A stretch of 64,000 nucleotides of DNA from Burkholderiales bacterium (GCA_016200895.1 JACQDX010000101.1:1-64000), one strand, 5' to 3'; numbered from the stretch's first letter, positions 7,705 to 17,338 are shown. Translations and numbers: made by a program. The notes: generated from the letters alone by a model not told the origin.

Positions 7705-9942
7705 ATGTCGACAATTTCAAACTTCTCTCATTTGTTTACGGGAGGCCCCGCTCCTACAAACACCGAAATAACGAAAGCAACGGCCTACCGCATATTATTG
7801 GTAGATGATGAAGCAAATGTCTTGTCTGCGTTAAAGCGCGTCTTCCGTCAGGAAAACTATCAGGTCGTTACTTGTCAGACGCCGCAAGAGGCGCTGGAGA
7901 AACTGAGTCAAGAACGCTTTCAACTCATTATTAGTGATTACATGATGCCAGGAATGAATGGCGGTGAATTACTTAGCCGTGTGCGTGCCAGCTATCCCGA
8001 AATGATACGGATCATGCTCACAGGCCATGCCGACGTCAATGCAGTCGTCAGTGCCGTAAAAACCGGTGCTGTGTACAAATTCATCCTCAAACCCTGGAAT
8101 GATGACGATTTGCGGGTCACAGTGGCATTAGCACTTGAACAGCATGCTTTGATTGAAAAAAACCGTCAACTTAAAAAAGAAAATATAGAGAAAAAACGAG
8201 ATGTTGATCAACTCGTGAAGATCAGTGTTAACAACCGAAGCCAATTGGCCCATACCCTCAACAAGCACGGTCTGCTGAACGATCAACAATTGCAGGAAAT
8301 TTTACACACACAACAGCAATGCAAGGAGCCTGTGATCCGCCTTTTGTGTAGCCGAAATTATTTAAATGAAAGAGCCATTAGTAATTTTCTGACGAACGAA
8401 ATGAAATTGAAATTGGTGGCGTTGAATGAATATGTCATCGATCCTGCTGTGGCAGCACTCATACCTGCTGCGCTTTGCCAGAAACAATTAGTCATTCCGT
8501 TGACTGTTACTGACGACAGATGTCTGCTGCTGGCTATGGCAGACCCGTTAGATGCCGGTTTAATGGAAGATCTTCGTTTTATTTCCGGACTGGAAATAGT
8601 GCCGCTGCTAGCTACGGTACAAGCTGTCAGTGAGAAGGTTACGGATGTCTACAAACTTGGCGATTCCGAATTATCAGACCTTGAAGTCGCATTTGGCAAC
8701 TCTGACCCTTATGAAGGTATTCAGATAGTCATCGATGACGAGCAGGACTTGACCGTCAGTGAATTGTTGCGTGAAACAGAAGAGCCACCCGCGATCCGTT
8801 TGGTGAACTCAATACTACTCGAAGCCATCCGTCTTGGTGCCTCCGATATCCACATTCAGCCACGTGCAAAAAACGTGATTATACGCTTGCGAATAGATGG
8901 TGTTTTGCTGGACAAGATGTTCATCCCCAACAGCATGCATCAGTCCATCGTTTCGCGCATCAAGATTATGGCTGACCTGGATATCTCTGAGCGGCGTCGC
9001 CCCCAAGATGGACGTTTGACTGTAAAAACGCCAAAACGGATTGTCGACCTGCGGGTTTCTGCATTACCGACGATCAATGGCGAAAAAATAGTCATGCGGA
9101 TATTGGAACGCAATTCGTCTGTATTGAGTCTGGACGGTTTGGGTTTTTCTCCCGTTAACCTGGAGCGTATCAAGTATGCGAGTGACAAGCCACAAGGTAT
9201 CATCCTCGCCACAGGACCAACAGGTAGTGGCAAGACCACGACTTTATACAGCCTGCTACAGCAAAGTGCCACTGCCGAAAAAAACTATCTCACTATCGAG
9301 GACCCTGTTGAATACTACCTGGACAGCGCTGGCCAAACTCTGGTCAAGGAAAAAATTGGCTTAACATTTCCGTTGATACTGCGCTCCATCTTGCGACAAG
9401 ACCCTGATGTATTGCTAATTGGGGAAATCCGTGATTTCGAAACTGCCGAAGTCTCATTTCATGCGGCACTGACCGGACATCAAGTATTTTCGACTCTACA
9501 TACGAATTCGGCTCTTGCCACTATTTCGCGCCTATTCGATCTCGGGCTAAAACCATTCGTGATTGCCACGGCATTAGAAGCGATCCTCGCGCAAAGGCTC
9601 GTGCGTAAAATTTGTCATGAGTGTAAGGAACCGGCTCCTCCAGAACCTGCACTGTTAAATCGCTTGGGCTCGCGTTTTCAAACGGAGAAGATTCTGAGCT
9701 ATAAAGGGAAAGGCTGCCAATCCTGCTACAACTCAGGTTACAAAGGACGCATAGGAATTTACGAAGTACTCATCCTGGACGATCATATACGACACCTGAT
9801 CGCCGGTCAAAGCGCCGTAACCGAGTTGGCAAAATATGTGACCAGTAAGGGTTTCACTAGTCTACGTGACGATGCTTTTGAGAAAGTGCAAGCCGGCCTC
9901 ACGACGCTGGAGGAGATTCTCCGTGTACTTGGGCCGGAATAA
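7705..9942 (+). CDS. Receiver domain fused to a GspE/PilB-type secretion ATPase
   Basis: This 745-residue protein has three parts. Residues 29-145 are a receiver (D34, D35, phospho-acceptor D78, K129). Residues about 178-318 are a MshEN/GspE N-terminal domain. Residues about 360-740 are a type II secretion/type IV pilus ATPase with Walker A GPTGSGKT (504-511), Asp box TIEDP, Walker B DPDVLLIGEIRD (567-578) and a tetracysteine zinc site (C637, C640, C671, C674). The architecture suggests an assembly motor whose activity is set by phosphorylation from the adjacent kinase. The first MshEN motif reads QLA instead of the RLG expected for c-di-GMP binding, so that ligand may not be bound. No pilus or secretion structural genes lie in the window. 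Confidence 0.9.
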   Translation: MSTISNFSHLFTGGPAPTNTEITKATAYRILLVDDEANVLSALKRVFRQENYQVVTCQTPQEALEKLSQERFQLIISDYMMPGMNGGELLSRVRASYPEMIRIMLTGHADVNAVVSAVKTGAVYKFILKPWNDDDLRVTVALALEQHALIEKNRQLKKENIEKKRDVDQLVKISVNNRSQLAHTLNKHGLLNDQQLQEILHTQQQCKEPVIRLLCSRNYLNERAISNFLTNEMKLKLVALNEYVIDPAVAALIPAALCQKQLVIPLTVTDDRCLLLAMADPLDAGLMEDLRFISGLEIVPLLATVQAVSEKVTDVYKLGDSELSDLEVAFGNSDPYEGIQIVIDDEQDLTVSELLRETEEPPAIRLVNSILLEAIRLGASDIHIQPRAKNVIIRLRIDGVLLDKMFIPNSMHQSIVSRIKIMADLDISERRRPQDGRLTVKTPKRIVDLRVSALPTINGEKIVMRILERNSSVLSLDGLGFSPVNLERIKYASDKPQGIILATGPTGSGKTTTLYSLLQQSATAEKNYLTIEDPVEYYLDSAGQTLVKEKIGLTFPLILRSILRQDPDVLLIGEIRDFETAEVSFHAALTGHQVFSTLHTNSALATISRLFDLGLKPFVIATALEAILAQRLVRKICHECKEPAPPEPALLNRLGSRFQTEKILSYKGKGCQSCYNSGYKGRIGIYEVLILDDHIRHLIAGQSAVTELAKYVTSKGFTSLRDDAFEKVQAGLTTLEEILRVLGPE

Positions 9943-10391
9943 GCACCTGTGACTCGCCGTCAAGTTTTTGAATATGGGAACTATTGATTAGGAGATCAAG
10001 ACTCGCGTCTTCAATGCCCTTGTTCGTGGCAGGCACGACGGTTACCGACGGCTCCCCTTGTACAGATTCGTAAATGCAAACTTTCTGATGCGGCCCTCGC
10101 CAAACGTAGTAACGTTGAAACGTTTAGCCGGAATTGGATGTACTACCAGCAAGACGGCAACTAATTTTTTACTCATCGGGTAAATCTGATCCATGGCAGA
10201 CCATGCCTCTGACGTTTGCGCAAAAACGCCTGTCTCATGTTCATGGAGCAGATCAGGAAACACTGGGTTGTCATGCAAACAGACACGTTACTGGTGCGAC
10301 TCTGCATTTTTTTGGCCAAAAGCAAGCTGCTCGCAGCAAGGTATCCAAGATTAAAGATTTTACTATTGATTCGGCCAGATTGATCAGTGAT
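9943..10391. other. Intergenic region without a recognisable gene
   Basis: About 450 bases separate the receiver-ATPase gene from the IS630 relic. Short open frames exist on both strands, but none shows family motifs or a ribosome site. No clear terminator follows the ATPase gene. Confidence 0.5.
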
Positions 10392-10841
10392 TCATGCTGC
10401 ATATTTTACGCGTGCATCCTGGAAAAACTTTTTCACTCGTTCTGGTGATTTTTCTAACGACTGCATATGCTCAGTTGTGACAGCTTTCAACTTAGCCTTG
10501 CTGCGCACTGGAACCTTGCTATAAAGCGCGTTCTTCAAATCAGCGTTGAGCCGCTCTTCAGGATTGAGCACCGGACTGTAGCTGGGCAAATAGAATAACT
10601 CGATCTTGTCTCTGTGCTCCCCGACCCAAGCCTTGACCGGCTTGCTATGATGGACCCGCAAGTTGTAGAGAATCAGGAACACTTTCTTGCCTGCATCCTG
10701 GATCAGGGCCCGCAGAAATTCGATCAGTTGATCCGGCTTCAACTGCATGACCGCAGCACGATTCCACAGCGCAAATTTCATCATTCCAGGCCCAGGCATG
10801 AGACGAATCGTCGCAACAAAATACGTCTGTTCTTGCTGCAT
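10392..10841 (-). pseudogene. Internally deleted IS630-family transposase
   Basis: The frame begins with a piece of the N-terminal domain (KFALWNRAAVMQL) and then jumps directly to the C-terminal DDE half (LIEFLRALIQDAGKKVFLIL, LPSYSPVLNPEERLNADLK, and an end in VKYAA). The segment with the first catalytic Asp is missing. The second, normally LDNLRVHH, is changed to LYNLRVHH, so the copy is doubly inactive. The product is about 150 residues instead of roughly 340. It belongs to a different IS630 subgroup from the relic at 16740-17338. Confidence 0.8.
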
Positions 10842-10989
10842 CGCGGCGTAAACTTATTTAACACATAGTTATTCTTGTTTCACAGAAATTGATCTATTCT
10901 GGATTGATATAAATCTGATTTGTTTTTGCGGTTAAGTTGCATCGATTAACAATGTTGATCAATCCAATTTCTGAAGAACTGGAGTAGTT

Positions 10990-12666
10990 ATGTTTAATCT
11001 GAGCCGCATTCATCATCTGACTATTACTAATCGCCTCATTTTCCTGATTGCCAGCGCCATTGTTGGCATCATGATCATGGCAGGTTTCTTTCTGCACTCC
11101 GAAAGAAACCTGATTCTTGAAGAGAGGGAAAACAATGTCAGGCAAACAGTAGAGGTAGCCCATAGCCTGACAGCTTATTACCATGGTCTGGTGGCCCAAT
11201 CCGGGATGAATGAAGAAGAAGCGAAGCAAGCCGCCATGAAAGCCATCAAAGCAATGCGTTATGGCGCTGGCGACTATATCTGGATTAATGATATGCAACC
11301 TAAAATGGTCATGCATCCGATTAAACCTGAACTCGACGGCAAAGACTTATCTACCAACAAAGATACGGCAGGGAAACTTTTATTTAATGAGTTTGTCAAA
11401 GTCGTCAAGGAAAAAGGTGCTGGTTTTGTTTTTTATATGTGGTCAAAACCTGGTCAGGAGACACCTGTAGAAAAGGTCTCTTATGTGAAAGGTTTTATTC
11501 CTTGGGGCTGGGTCATTGGCTCCGGTGTGTATATTGATACGGTAGAAACAACTTTTCAATCTCGTCTCATCTCTATTTCGATTGCGACTCTTTTTTTGGC
11601 ACTTATCCTATTGCTGATCGGGGTCTTGCTTGCGAGAGGTTTGTTAAAGCAACTTGGTGGCGAACCCGAGTACTCTGCCAACATTACGCGACAAATTGCA
11701 CGGGGAGATTTGACAGTCGAAATAGGTCTTAGGCCGTCTGATCAGACCAGCTTGCTGTATTCGATTAAAACGATGAAAGATAGTATTGCGGAAATTGTCG
11801 GAAAGATTCGCATGAGTACGGAAGCCATTTCGGCTTCGTCGAAAGAAATCGCCACTGGCAATATGGACCTTTCTTCACGTACGGAAACACAGGCAAGTTC
11901 ATTAGAAGAGACTGCATCGTCAATGCACGAATTGACTGGGACAGTCAAACAAAATGCAGATAATGCCCGCCAGGCAAATCAACTTGCTGAATCCGCTTCT
12001 ACCATTGCGCTCAAAGGAGGCAAAGTTGTTTCGGAAGTGGTGGCGACCATGGCAACGATCAATTCATCATCACAAAAAATTGTTGATATCATTTCCGTCA
12101 TTGATGGAATCGCTTTTCAGACGAATATACTGGCTTTGAATGCTGCTGTCGAGGCCGCCCGTGCTGGAGAACAAGGGCGGGGATTCGCCGTAGTGGCATC
12201 AGAAGTACGCAATCTGGCTCAACGTTCTGCCAATGCCGCTAAAGAGATAAAAACCCTGATTAGCGACTCGGTTGAAAACGTTCGTCATGGTACGCAACTG
12301 GTTGATCAGGCAGGAAACACCATGAACGACATTGTCGAGAGCGTCAGGCATGTAACGGATATCATGACCGAAATTTCGGCGGCCACCACAGAACAAACTC
12401 GAGGCATAGAACAAATCAATATTGCGATTGCTGAAATGGACGACGTGACACAACAAAATGCCGCTTTGGTTGAGCAAGCTGCGGCAGCCGCAGGTTCCAT
12501 GCAAGAGCAGGCAGGGCAGTTACTCCAGGAGGTGAGCGTATTTACGATCGCGGCTGATTATGGTCAAGTTAAACCAGAAGCGCAAAAATTGCTTCATGCA
12601 GTTAGTGGAATTTCGCGTCATCAGCCTCGTTTAGCAATGACTGTCAAAAAAAAAGTCACTGATTAA
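10990..12666 (+). CDS. Methyl-accepting chemotaxis protein with single Cache sensor
   Basis: This is a 558-residue chemoreceptor. TM1 spans about 14-34, a periplasmic single-Cache domain about 39-188 ([34 protein letters not shown]), TM2 about 192-215, then HAMP and a signalling hairpin containing the conserved tip ([33 protein letters not shown]). Such Cache domains commonly bind small carboxylates. The start is supported by TGGAG before ATG 10990. The C-terminus has no CheR-docking pentapeptide. It follows the IS630 relic and has its own upstream region. Confidence 0.92.
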   Translation: MFNLSRIHHLTITNRLIFLIASAIVGIMIMAGFFLHSERNLILEERENNVRQTVEVAHSLTAYYHGLVAQSGMNEEEAKQAAMKAIKAMRYGAGDYIWINDMQPKMVMHPIKPELDGKDLSTNKDTAGKLLFNEFVKVVKEKGAGFVFYMWSKPGQETPVEKVSYVKGFIPWGWVIGSGVYIDTVETTFQSRLISISIATLFLALILLLIGVLLARGLLKQLGGEPEYSANITRQIARGDLTVEIGLRPSDQTSLLYSIKTMKDSIAEIVGKIRMSTEAISASSKEIATGNMDLSSRTETQASSLEETASSMHELTGTVKQNADNARQANQLAESASTIALKGGKVVSEVVATMATINSSSQKIVDIISVIDGIAFQTNILALNAAVEAARAGEQGRGFAVVASEVRNLAQRSANAAKEIKTLISDSVENVRHGTQLVDQAGNTMNDIVESVRHVTDIMTEISAATTEQTRGIEQINIAIAEMDDVTQQNAALVEQAAAAAGSMQEQAGQLLQEVSVFTIAADYGQVKPEAQKLLHAVSGISRHQPRLAMTVKKKVTD

Positions 12667-12762
12667 GTCTTGGTCACTGAACGCGTTTGTCCAAAGCGCT
12701 TATCCATTTCATGGACGGGTCAAGTAGCTTGAATCTGGCAGCGATTTCTTCCTTAAATATAC

Positions 12763-12776
12763 TTGATGTACATCAA
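12763..12776 (+). promoter_or_regulatory. Perfect FNR/Anr-type binding site
   Basis: TTGATGTACATCAA matches the FNR-family consensus TTGAT-N4-ATCAA exactly and is a full palindrome. A plausible -10 element TATACT lies at 12809-12814, which would put the site centre near -51, an unusual spacing between the class I and II positions. The nearest downstream intact gene is the small ferredoxin-like frame at 13165, about 390 bases away, with a short relic in between. Confidence 0.5.
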
Positions 12777-12864
12777 AAATATTTAATTGAACTATCGAGT
12801 TTCCTTCCTATACTGTCTAAATGGCTAATTTTCAATGATAGTCATAGATAAGAACTGGGGACGA

Positions 12865-12918
12865 GGTTATATCACAGGTGCCGCCTTTGATGTCAATGAC
12901 GGGCAATTCATGCGTTGA
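12865..12918 (+). pseudogene. Possible C-terminal remnant of a short-chain dehydrogenase
   Basis: Just before a TGA the frame reads GYITGAAFDVNDGQFMR, which closely resembles the C-terminal end of SDR enzymes (ITG..ldVNGG..m). Upstream the frame soon meets stops, so only the tail survives. Short similarities of this size can arise by chance. Confidence 0.3.
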
Positions 12919-13164
12919 AAAAGCAGAATGGCTGACAGTTGGATTGCTTCCACTGGGCAGTCTATTTATTTCATTAGTCAGATTTGAGTTTTGCCTTGGT
13001 CAAGGTGCTTTTTCAGTTTTTTTGGGTGGGTGATGGCAATATATTTTCGCATTACCATATCAATTACCATCAAAGATCACAGTGGATATCGTAGTGCATG
13101 AGAGGTCTTGCCCGTAACTAAACAGTCCCTGCCCATGCTTAGAATGAACTGATGGGGAAATAAG

Positions 13165-13410
13165 ATGAAAAGCTTCATCCAATTTAGTTTAAATGGAAGT
13201 CCAGTAGGCCTGCTAGAGGAGGAAAGCAAGAGTTTGTTGTGGCTATTGCGCACTGAGCAAGAATTGACGGATATTAATTACGGATGCGATGATCGTGCTG
13301 GCGAAAACTGTATTGTCTTGATTGAAGGCGAACCCATGCAAGCCAGTCATACTACTCTGAAGCAAGTGGCTGGTAAGTATGTATTGACGACCAGATTGGC
13401 AGCGCATTAA
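13165..13410 (+). CDS. Small degenerate [2Fe-2S] ferredoxin-like protein
   Basis: This 81-residue protein resembles the N-terminal Fer2 domain of molybdenum hydroxylase small subunits: FSLNGSPVGLLEEESKSLLWLLR, then NYGCDDRAGENCIVLIEGEPM. In the family the loop is YGCGxxxCGACTVLIDG. Here the first and third Cys are kept, the second is Gly, and the fourth (after the VLI.GEPV strand) is absent, so a normal cluster cannot be held. The usual C-terminal [2Fe-2S]_2 domain is also missing. The frame is intact with an ATG and GGGGAAATAAG upstream, so it may be expressed as a repurposed protein or be a truncated remnant. Confidence 0.6.
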   Translation: MKSFIQFSLNGSPVGLLEEESKSLLWLLRTEQELTDINYGCDDRAGENCIVLIEGEPMQASHTTLKQVAGKYVLTTRLAAH

Positions 13411-13544
13411 GTGCGCGACGTGAATACATCAAGCAGCCATTCGGTGCATTTTTCAGGTATTCATTAAATGAGGTATTTTGGCGAGTTGCCTTAAATTGTA
13501 GATTCTTCTATTGAAGTAGATCTTGCGATGAGCTTCCTTCAAAG

Positions 13545-13559
13545 ACCTGCTCGGCAGGT
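13545..13559 (-). terminator. Short stem-loop just downstream of the PAS kinase gene
   Basis: ACCTGC-TCG-GCAGGT forms a 6-bp stem with a 3-base loop, immediately after the leftward kinase stop codon. The following bases lack a run of T, so it is a poor intrinsic terminator; it may protect the mRNA 3' end. Confidence 0.3.
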
Positions 13560-13560
13560 G

Positions 13561-14808
13561 CTAAATTGTTGGTAATCGTATGCTGAAACAGGAACCCTGA
13601 CCAAGAGTGCTGCTGACTTCGATTGATCCACCTTGGCGTTTAATGGTGCTGTAAGCCATTGCCAGCCCCATGCCGGTACCGCTGCCGACTGGTCTGGTAG
13701 TAAAAAATGGATCGAAGATATGGGGTATTTCTTCTGGCTTGATACCAACGCCCGTGTCGGCTATGTCGCAATGGATGGTTTGACCTTCCATGTAGATATT
13801 CAAAGAGATTGTTCCTTCTCCAGCAATCGCCTGACCAGCATTCGTCAGTATTGCCAAAAACATTTGTGATATTTCGCTCGCCCTGCACGACAACAACGGA
13901 ATTTCGGTATAGTTTTTTTGTACGATCAAGTTGGGACTAAAACCATGAATGGCGACTTCCAGCGCTCGATCCAGTAATTCACGCAGGTTTACCTGCGTAT
14001 TTGCGTCTGGGGTGTCAAATGCAAATACCTTAAGTTGACAAACGATGTCCTTGACTCGTGTGAGGCCCTGGCGGATTTCATTCAATAGTTGTGGTACATC
14101 CTCACGTATCAACATGAGATCAACCTGATCTTTTTTCTCCTGGATCGACTTGTTCAACAGCTCAGGGAAATGAGATTCCAATTGCTCGTAATGTGTGATT
14201 AAAGCCAGCAAATCATTGACGTAGCGCTCTACGGCATTCTCATCGGAGAGGGCAAAACCTATAGGCGTATTGATCTCATGGGCAATACCGGCGGCAAGAT
14301 GTCCTACGCTAGCCATTTTTTCCGATTGCAGAAGTTGTAACTGGGTTTGCTTTAAATTGTCATATGCTTGGCTGAGTTCCAGATGTTGTTTCTCCAATTC
14401 CCGTTCGTAAGTTTTTTCTTTGGTGACATCCTCATACAGACTAACAAAACCTATCAATTGGCCAGACTTGCCATGCATCACGCGTCCAATGATCTGGATA
14501 ATGCTGCCATCGTTGCGGGTACGGAAGAATTGGTGTGGCTCGAATTTCATGCTGAGCTTCAAACGGGTCTGCACCAGTTCTTCTACGTCTCCTGGACCAT
14601 AGTCGCCACGTTCGGCATTGAAACGGAACAGCGTTTCCATCGTAGTGGCTGGCGTAATAAGTTGATCCGGGAAGTCCAGGATTTTCTGGAATGCCGCATT
14701 ACAATAGCGAAGGCGTAACTGGTCATCTGTGATGCTCATGCCGATGGGCATGAAGTCAAGTGCTTCCAGGAAATCGTCGAAATCCAGGTGTTGAAAATTT
14801 TTGTTCAT
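13561..14808 (-). CDS. PAS-domain sensor histidine kinase
   Basis: This is a 415-residue soluble kinase. Residues about 12-135 form a PAS domain ([22 protein letters not shown], then an [12 protein letters not shown] junction), 135-165 a coiled coil, and then the kinase core with H-box [16 protein letters not shown] canonical ATP-binding region follows ([31 protein letters not shown]). The core is close to those at 6452 and 26979, so the three are paralogues. No receiver gene is directly adjacent. The diguanylate cyclase gene lies 126 bases upstream on the same strand and may be co-transcribed. Confidence 0.88.
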   Translation of the reverse strand: MNKNFQHLDFDDFLEALDFMPIGMSITDDQLRLRYCNAAFQKILDFPDQLITPATTMETLFRFNAERGDYGPGDVEELVQTRLKLSMKFEPHQFFRTRNDGSIIQIIGRVMHGKSGQLIGFVSLYEDVTKEKTYERELEKQHLELSQAYDNLKQTQLQLLQSEKMASVGHLAAGIAHEINTPIGFALSDENAVERYVNDLLALITHYEQLESHFPELLNKSIQEKKDQVDLMLIREDVPQLLNEIRQGLTRVKDIVCQLKVFAFDTPDANTQVNLRELLDRALEVAIHGFSPNLIVQKNYTEIPLLSCRASEISQMFLAILTNAGQAIAGEGTISLNIYMEGQTIHCDIADTGVGIKPEEIPHIFDPFFTTRPVGSGTGMGLAMAYSTIKRQGGSIEVSSTLGQGSCFSIRLPTI

Positions 14809-14934
14809 AAGGTCTCATTGCTCAACTGCGACGGATATGAATGATTAGCGCGCATGCTGCTTCCCGTAGTCTCATTTATGGTAACTGGCACGTGCCTGTG
14901 GGAGCAGCAATGATCGGGACGATTGCGAGGTGCA

Positions 14935-16017
14935 TCATGCAGACATTACCACACGGTTACGGCCTTCGTTCTTTGCCCGATACATGGCGTTATCCGCGCC
15001 GATCAAAATCTTGCTCCAGTCAGTATGTTCAGCGTCCAGCATCGCAAGACCGATGCTGACCGTAAATTGCAGTTGCCCCTTGGGTGTATCAACTCTCAAC
15101 TCTTCAATAATTTTACGCAGGCGTTCCGCACACTGCCAGGCTTCAATTTCACTGGTTTCTGGCAGCAATGCGACGAACTCTTCTCCTCCCATTCTGCCAA
15201 AATGATCGATCACGCGTAACTCTGTCTTACAGGCATTTGCTAGCGCGCAGATGACCAGATCACCGATATGATGGCCATAACTGTCATTGACTTTCTTGAA
15301 GTGGTCAATATCCAGCATTGCTACAGCCAAGGGACGGTTGTGGCGTTTGGACAAGGCAATCTCACGTTCAGCCAATTCTGCAAGATAGGCGCGATTATAG
15401 GCTCCAGTCAGGTTATCGTGACGTGTGCGCTGGAGCAATTCTTTTTCAAATAAAAATGCTTTTTGACGAGAGGCGCGTATCACTAGCATAACAATGCATG
15501 CAAGCCCAATTGCAAAAAAATACATCATCAAGGAATTGATCAGAACTAAAGCAGACGTAGTAAGGGCACTCAATACCAAGAATAATATTGAAGGTAAGCT
15601 TAGAATGAGAACAAATATCTTGATGCGAAAAGTAACGACGGTGATGATGAATATGCACGCACAAATACCGCTCAAACCGTAAATTAAGCCATTTTTCAAA
15701 AGAAACACGCAAAGAATAATAGCGCTGACATGGGTCCAATAAATGAATCCACATCGCTGGACTGCATTCCATGAAAGACGTGTGGAAAAGTATGCTGTTG
15801 CCCCCAATAAGACAAGCACAACACGTATTGTCAATGAAATGAATGCTCGATCCGGATCAATCAAATGATCCCACACATTGAACAAGATGACGACACATCC
15901 AAATATTGGACCAAGTATGGGCAAGAGGCCATGGACTTCTAGTTGATGCTGGGCATTCAACTCATTGTCGGCTTCTTCAGACAATCGCCGCAAGATAGGT
16001 AAATCGAAAAGAGCCAT
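14935..16017 (-). CDS. Membrane-anchored diguanylate cyclase
   Basis: This is a 360-residue protein. Residues about 30-190 contain five or six hydrophobic segments forming an integral membrane sensor of unknown ligand. Residues about 195-360 are a GGDEF domain with the active motif GGEEF. The inhibitory site RVID lies five residues before it, so product feedback is expected. It should make c-di-GMP from two GTP at the inner membrane. The next gene leftward is the PAS kinase. Confidence 0.88.
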   Translation of the reverse strand: MALFDLPILRRLSEEADNELNAQHQLEVHGLLPILGPIFGCVVILFNVWDHLIDPDRAFISLTIRVVLVLLGATAYFSTRLSWNAVQRCGFIYWTHVSAIILCVFLLKNGLIYGLSGICACIFIITVVTFRIKIFVLILSLPSILFLVLSALTTSALVLINSLMMYFFAIGLACIVMLVIRASRQKAFLFEKELLQRTRHDNLTGAYNRAYLAELAEREIALSKRHNRPLAVAMLDIDHFKKVNDSYGHHIGDLVICALANACKTELRVIDHFGRMGGEEFVALLPETSEIEAWQCAERLRKIIEELRVDTPKGQLQFTVSIGLAMLDAEHTDWSKILIGADNAMYRAKNEGRNRVVMSA

Positions 16018-16204
16018 ATCATTCCTTTCGTCCTCGCGCGAAAATTGAAATAAATATTTTTCTTATGAGTAAGTATATGACCCCGAGTGTGAAATATCTA
16101 AGAACCAGATCGTCATGTGTCGTAAATCAATCCGATTTTTCATCATTTTTCAATTGGTGTGGCATTGAGTGCCAAGCAAAAAATACATATGAATATTTTC
16201 GTTG

Positions 16205-16295
16205 AGCCGACCACCTTTTTTCATCCAAAAAGAGCCACTCTTTTGCGTACCAAAAGGGCCAAGCTTTTTCATTGAAACAAGCCACTAATTCTAAT
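16205..16295 (+). repeat. Short tandem-like repeats upstream of an IS3 relic
   Basis: Four imperfect units about 22-26 bases apart begin with a GCC-type motif: GCCGACCACCTTTTTTCATC, GAGCCACTCTTTTGCG, GGCCAAGCTTTTTCATTG and GCCACTAATTCTAATTTC. They end just before the IS3 orfA start. The pattern is similar in style to the repeats at 3065 and 44345 and probably marks a mobile-element end. Confidence 0.35.
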
Positions 16296-16312
16296 TTCGA
16301 TCAAGAAAAATA

Positions 16313-16735
16313 ATGAAACACAAAAAGACATACGCACCGGAATTACGGGCAGAAGCCGTAAAGCTTGTTTTGGCGCAAGGCTTGACGTTGGAAGAAGCGG
16401 CATCGCATATTGCTATTCCGAAAGGAACCTTAGTTGGTTGGGTAGATGTTGCCAAGAATGGTCAAACAGTCAAAGCCGCACCTGGGAGTGGTACTGTTCC
16501 TGAACTGGAAGCAGAAGTCGCCAAACTGCGCAAGGAACTGGCAGAGACGCGCATGGAGCGAGAAATCGTAAAAAAGAGGCAGCGTATTTCGCGCAGGAGT
16601 CGCTGCCAAATACGCGTTCATAAAGACCATGCGACTCGATTACCCAGTGACTACCTTGTGTCGCACTTGCGGTGTCTCGCGCAGAGGGTTCTATGCCTAG
16701 CTGCGCGGGACACCATCGCAACGTGTCAAGACAGA
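16313..16735 (+). mobile_element. IS3-family element remnant (orfA with frameshift, 5' part of orfB)
   Basis: OrfA starts MKHKKTYAPELRAEAVKLVL and shows the IS3-type helix-turn-helix and leucine-zipper region (ELEAEVAKLRKELAETRMEREIVKK). Around 16575 a one-base shift is needed to continue into AAYFAQESLPNTRS and the stop at 16621-16623. OrfB begins in another frame (AFIKTMRLDYPVTTLCRTCGVS), but a TAG replaces the expected Trp codon after GFYA. The similarity ends near 16735, where leftward IS630 sequence begins. The element is dead and truncated by the neighbouring element. Confidence 0.75.
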
Positions 16736-16739
16736 TGAG

Positions 16740-17338
16740 AGCCGTGCTGTTGGAAGTGGCATTCGTCGAGACTCCAGAGTTCAATGTCCTTGCGTTTTTC
16801 CAGGCGATGCAGTTTTTTTTACTATCGCGACGTTCACAGGGGCAGATTGCGCGACTTGGGGACGTGGCTTACGCAGACGAAATCCCATTTGACTGAACAC
16901 CCTTTGGCATTGGCGAACGCCCAAAGCCACGCCGTAGCGCATCTTCAAGTGTTCGCCGAGAACCTTTCCATCACACAGATTTTGCTCGATGCCGAATTCG
17001 CGTGGAGTTCGACGCAAGTCACGAGCCAGCGCCTTCCATTGCTTCTCGTCCAGGCTACGTGGCCGGCCGGGCCGCTCGCCGTCACGCAAGCCATCGAATC
17101 CATGCAGTTCGAAGCGCTTAACCCAGCGCTGAACGGTTCGCGTGTCCTCTGCAAACAACTGAGCAACCTCACCGCACGAATGACCACTTGCCACCAGCAA
17201 TACGCCGTGCAAGCGATGGTCGTAGCGGGACTCGTCGGAACGTTCAATTTTTTGCTGAATGGCAAGGCGCATGATTTCCGCATCTTTGATTTGCAATTTA
17301 CGCATCGCTTTCTCCGTCAATGGGAACAGCGATATCAT
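16740..17338 (-). mobile_element. IS630-family transposase, N-terminal part, truncated
   Basis: The leftward frame carries the paired helix-turn-helix region (GHSCGEVAQLFAEDTRTVQRWVKRFELHG, LRDGERPGRPRSL) and the linker MGFRLRKPRP. A run of eight A residues near 16812-16819 then breaks the frame. In another frame the family sequence continues as KKLHRLEKRKDIELWSLDECHFQQHG, reaching the first catalytic Asp before it ends against the IS3 relic. Some IS630 members use programmed frameshifting at A runs, so the run may be natural. The rest of the catalytic domain is absent. Confidence 0.75.

Larger units (their letters stand above)
12667..13164. other. Regulatory/intergenic stretch between chemoreceptor and small ferredoxin-like gene
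   Basis: This stretch contains the FNR-like box (12763-12776), a candidate -10 (12809-12814) and the SDR-like tail. A short CCTTG/CAAGG dyad followed by T-rich DNA lies near 12990-13020 and could be a weak terminator. No other gene is apparent. Confidence 0.4.

Noticed and set aside
7705..9942. Reading the receiver-ATPase gene as part of a type II secretion or type IV pilus operon
   Set aside because: No inner-membrane platform, pilin, secretin or peptidase genes are adjacent; neighbours are signalling genes.
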